From Prorocentrum cordatum (Eukaryota > Sar > Dinophyceae > Prorocentrales > Prorocentraceae): a stretch of DNA of 64,000 nucleotides. The notes under the pieces are model-generated. The model ran no database searches and was not told the DNA's origin. It saw nothing but the letters and a program-made list of their open reading frames with translations. The DNA is taken from NCBI GenBank assembly GCA_963575745.1, contig CAUYUJ010014627.1, forward strand, positions 76,001 through 140,000. Reading direction: 5' to 3'. Shown here piece after piece: positions 62,877-64,000 of this stretch; the first letter of the stretch is position 1; every line of letters begins with the position of its first letter. Made by a program: the position numbers and the translations under genes.

Positions 62877-63935
62877 TGGTCGGCGTTGCCTTCGCCGCTC
62901 CGGAAGCGCGGACTCGGCCGGCCGGGCTTTCTGTGGAGGCCGTCGGCGGGGACGATGGGTGGTGACCGCCGCGTGGTCGGGGGTCTGAGGCCGAGTCGAG
63001 GGGGCCGTTGGGGTTTCCCTGCCCGGGCCTGCTCTTCTGGCCGCTCCTGTGCTGTCGTCCCCTCGTTCTGGCGGCGTGGCCGATGTGTCGCGTGGAGGGG
63101 GATGAGGCTGGCCTTCGCCGTCGCTGGTTCGCGGAGGTCCCCTCGGGCTTCGGGGTTTATCCTTGGACCGTGAGTCCGACGTGCATCATCCTCGGGATGT
63201 GTTCTCGCCCGGAGCTCCCTTGGCGTACTGTCTGGGGGGCCTATAAGGGGGCCCGGTCCCTTCCTCCGCGGAGGCGGCGGCTGCAGCGGTCCTTTCCGCA
63301 GGCCCGACGGATGCTGCGTACGCGAAGGCGGCCTTGCTAGCGCGAGAGGGAGGTGGATCTTTTCTGGGCGGCCGCAAGGAACAGTTCACATCCACCCTCC
63401 TTCCCCCCACCTGGGTTCCCAGGAGGGTGGGTCGGGTCGGGGGTCCTCTCTCCCTTCTCTTTCCTCCTTTCCCTAGGGGTGGTTTCCTCTCCCCCTACCT
63501 GTCGCCGTCCCGCACCTGCGTCGTGCGTCGACATGGCAGCGTCGGAAGGATCGGACGAGCCCCAGGCAGGATCCCCCCTGCCCGCCCCCCCCCGCCCCGC
63601 GGGGAGTCCCTGAGTTGCCTCTCCCGCTTCACGCCTGGTCGGGGGTGGAAAGTCGGAGTTTGTCGGGGCGGTTTTTCGGCATGGTTCTGGCCTGTTTCTC
63701 TTGGGGCCTGCCTGTGGGCCATTCGGCTGCGGGGCCAAGGTTCCTTGTTTCTCCGGGTTCCGTCTCCGCCGCCGGAGTTCCGACAGCTCCCCTCTCGCCC
63801 CAGGGCCGTCGCAGCATCCAGGGCCGTCGCAGCACGGGCGCTTCCGAGCCCCCCCCAGGCCGTGGCGCCATGCTGAAAAGAGAGCTGCGTCCGAAGTTCC
63901 CGAATGCTGGCTCAATGGGAGCACCACCAACCAAC
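62877..63935. other. No recognisable gene
   Basis: GGGCCGTCGCAGCA occurs twice in tandem at about 63806-63836. Open frames lack domains. Confidence 0.4.
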
Positions 63936-63937
63936 CA

Positions 63938-64000
63938 ACCTCCTCCTCCTCCTCCTCCTCCTCGTCCTCCTTCTCCTCCTCCTCCTCCTCCTCCTCCTCC
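63938..64000 (+). repeat. (CTC)n array, cut by the window end
   Basis: CCTCCTCCTC runs to the last base, with one CGTCCTCCTT interruption. Confidence 0.95.

Overview
The window looks like nuclear DNA of a dinoflagellate, possibly Prorocentrum-like. The reasons are high GC, very low gene density, one intronless ion-transporter gene with strong C/G third positions, dinoflagellate-type LINE and RCC1-like remnants, and an extreme load of simple repeats, minisatellites and small inverted-repeat elements. The organism call is inference; no spliced-leader gene, rRNA or tRNA was recognised.

Genes and gene relics. One intact protein gene is convincing: a CAX-type Ca2+/H+ exchanger at 4299-5567 (+), with a possible relic of another CAX tail just upstream. 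A decayed LINE-type retrotransposon fills about 20.1-27.2 kb (+), with ORF1-like, APE endonuclease, reverse transcriptase, RNase H-like and C-terminal zinc-finger parts spread over all three frames. A second LINE 3' end lies at 29.8-29.95 kb (-). Other candidates are an Ala/Pro-rich open frame at 47.2-48.9 kb with a kinesin-start-like motif, a cysteine-pair zinc-ribbon-like repeat gene at 58.2-59.8 kb broken by a stop and frameshifts, and an RCC1-like repeat relic at 61.2-61.5 kb with a one-base lesion.

Mobile and foldback DNA. At least nine types of short (75-375 bp) inverted-repeat elements occur, several in multiple copies: a ~218 bp family with AGCGTGTCGC ends (3 copies); a ~160 bp family with TIR AAGGTACCCATACC (6 copies, both orientations); a CGGAGGTCCGCGCGGA family (4 copies); a TCGCCGATAGG family (2 copies); and single foldbacks at 5.6, 7.5, 37.8, 42.9 and 54.1 kb. 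They cluster tightly at 7.5-7.9, 35.8-38.6, 40.7-43.4 and 54.1-54.6 kb.

Tandem repeats. These include a modular locus at 11.5-15.5 kb with an ~83 bp two-monomer higher-order repeat in both orientations, a ~90 bp minisatellite at 18.1-18.8 and 30.8-31.6 kb, a dispersed family D in four places, a composite GCTAT/GCTAA satellite with hairpin borders at 49.4-50.9 kb, and many GGA/CTC, AGT, GAT, ATGT and CA arrays. Most long open frames in the window are shadows of these repeats.
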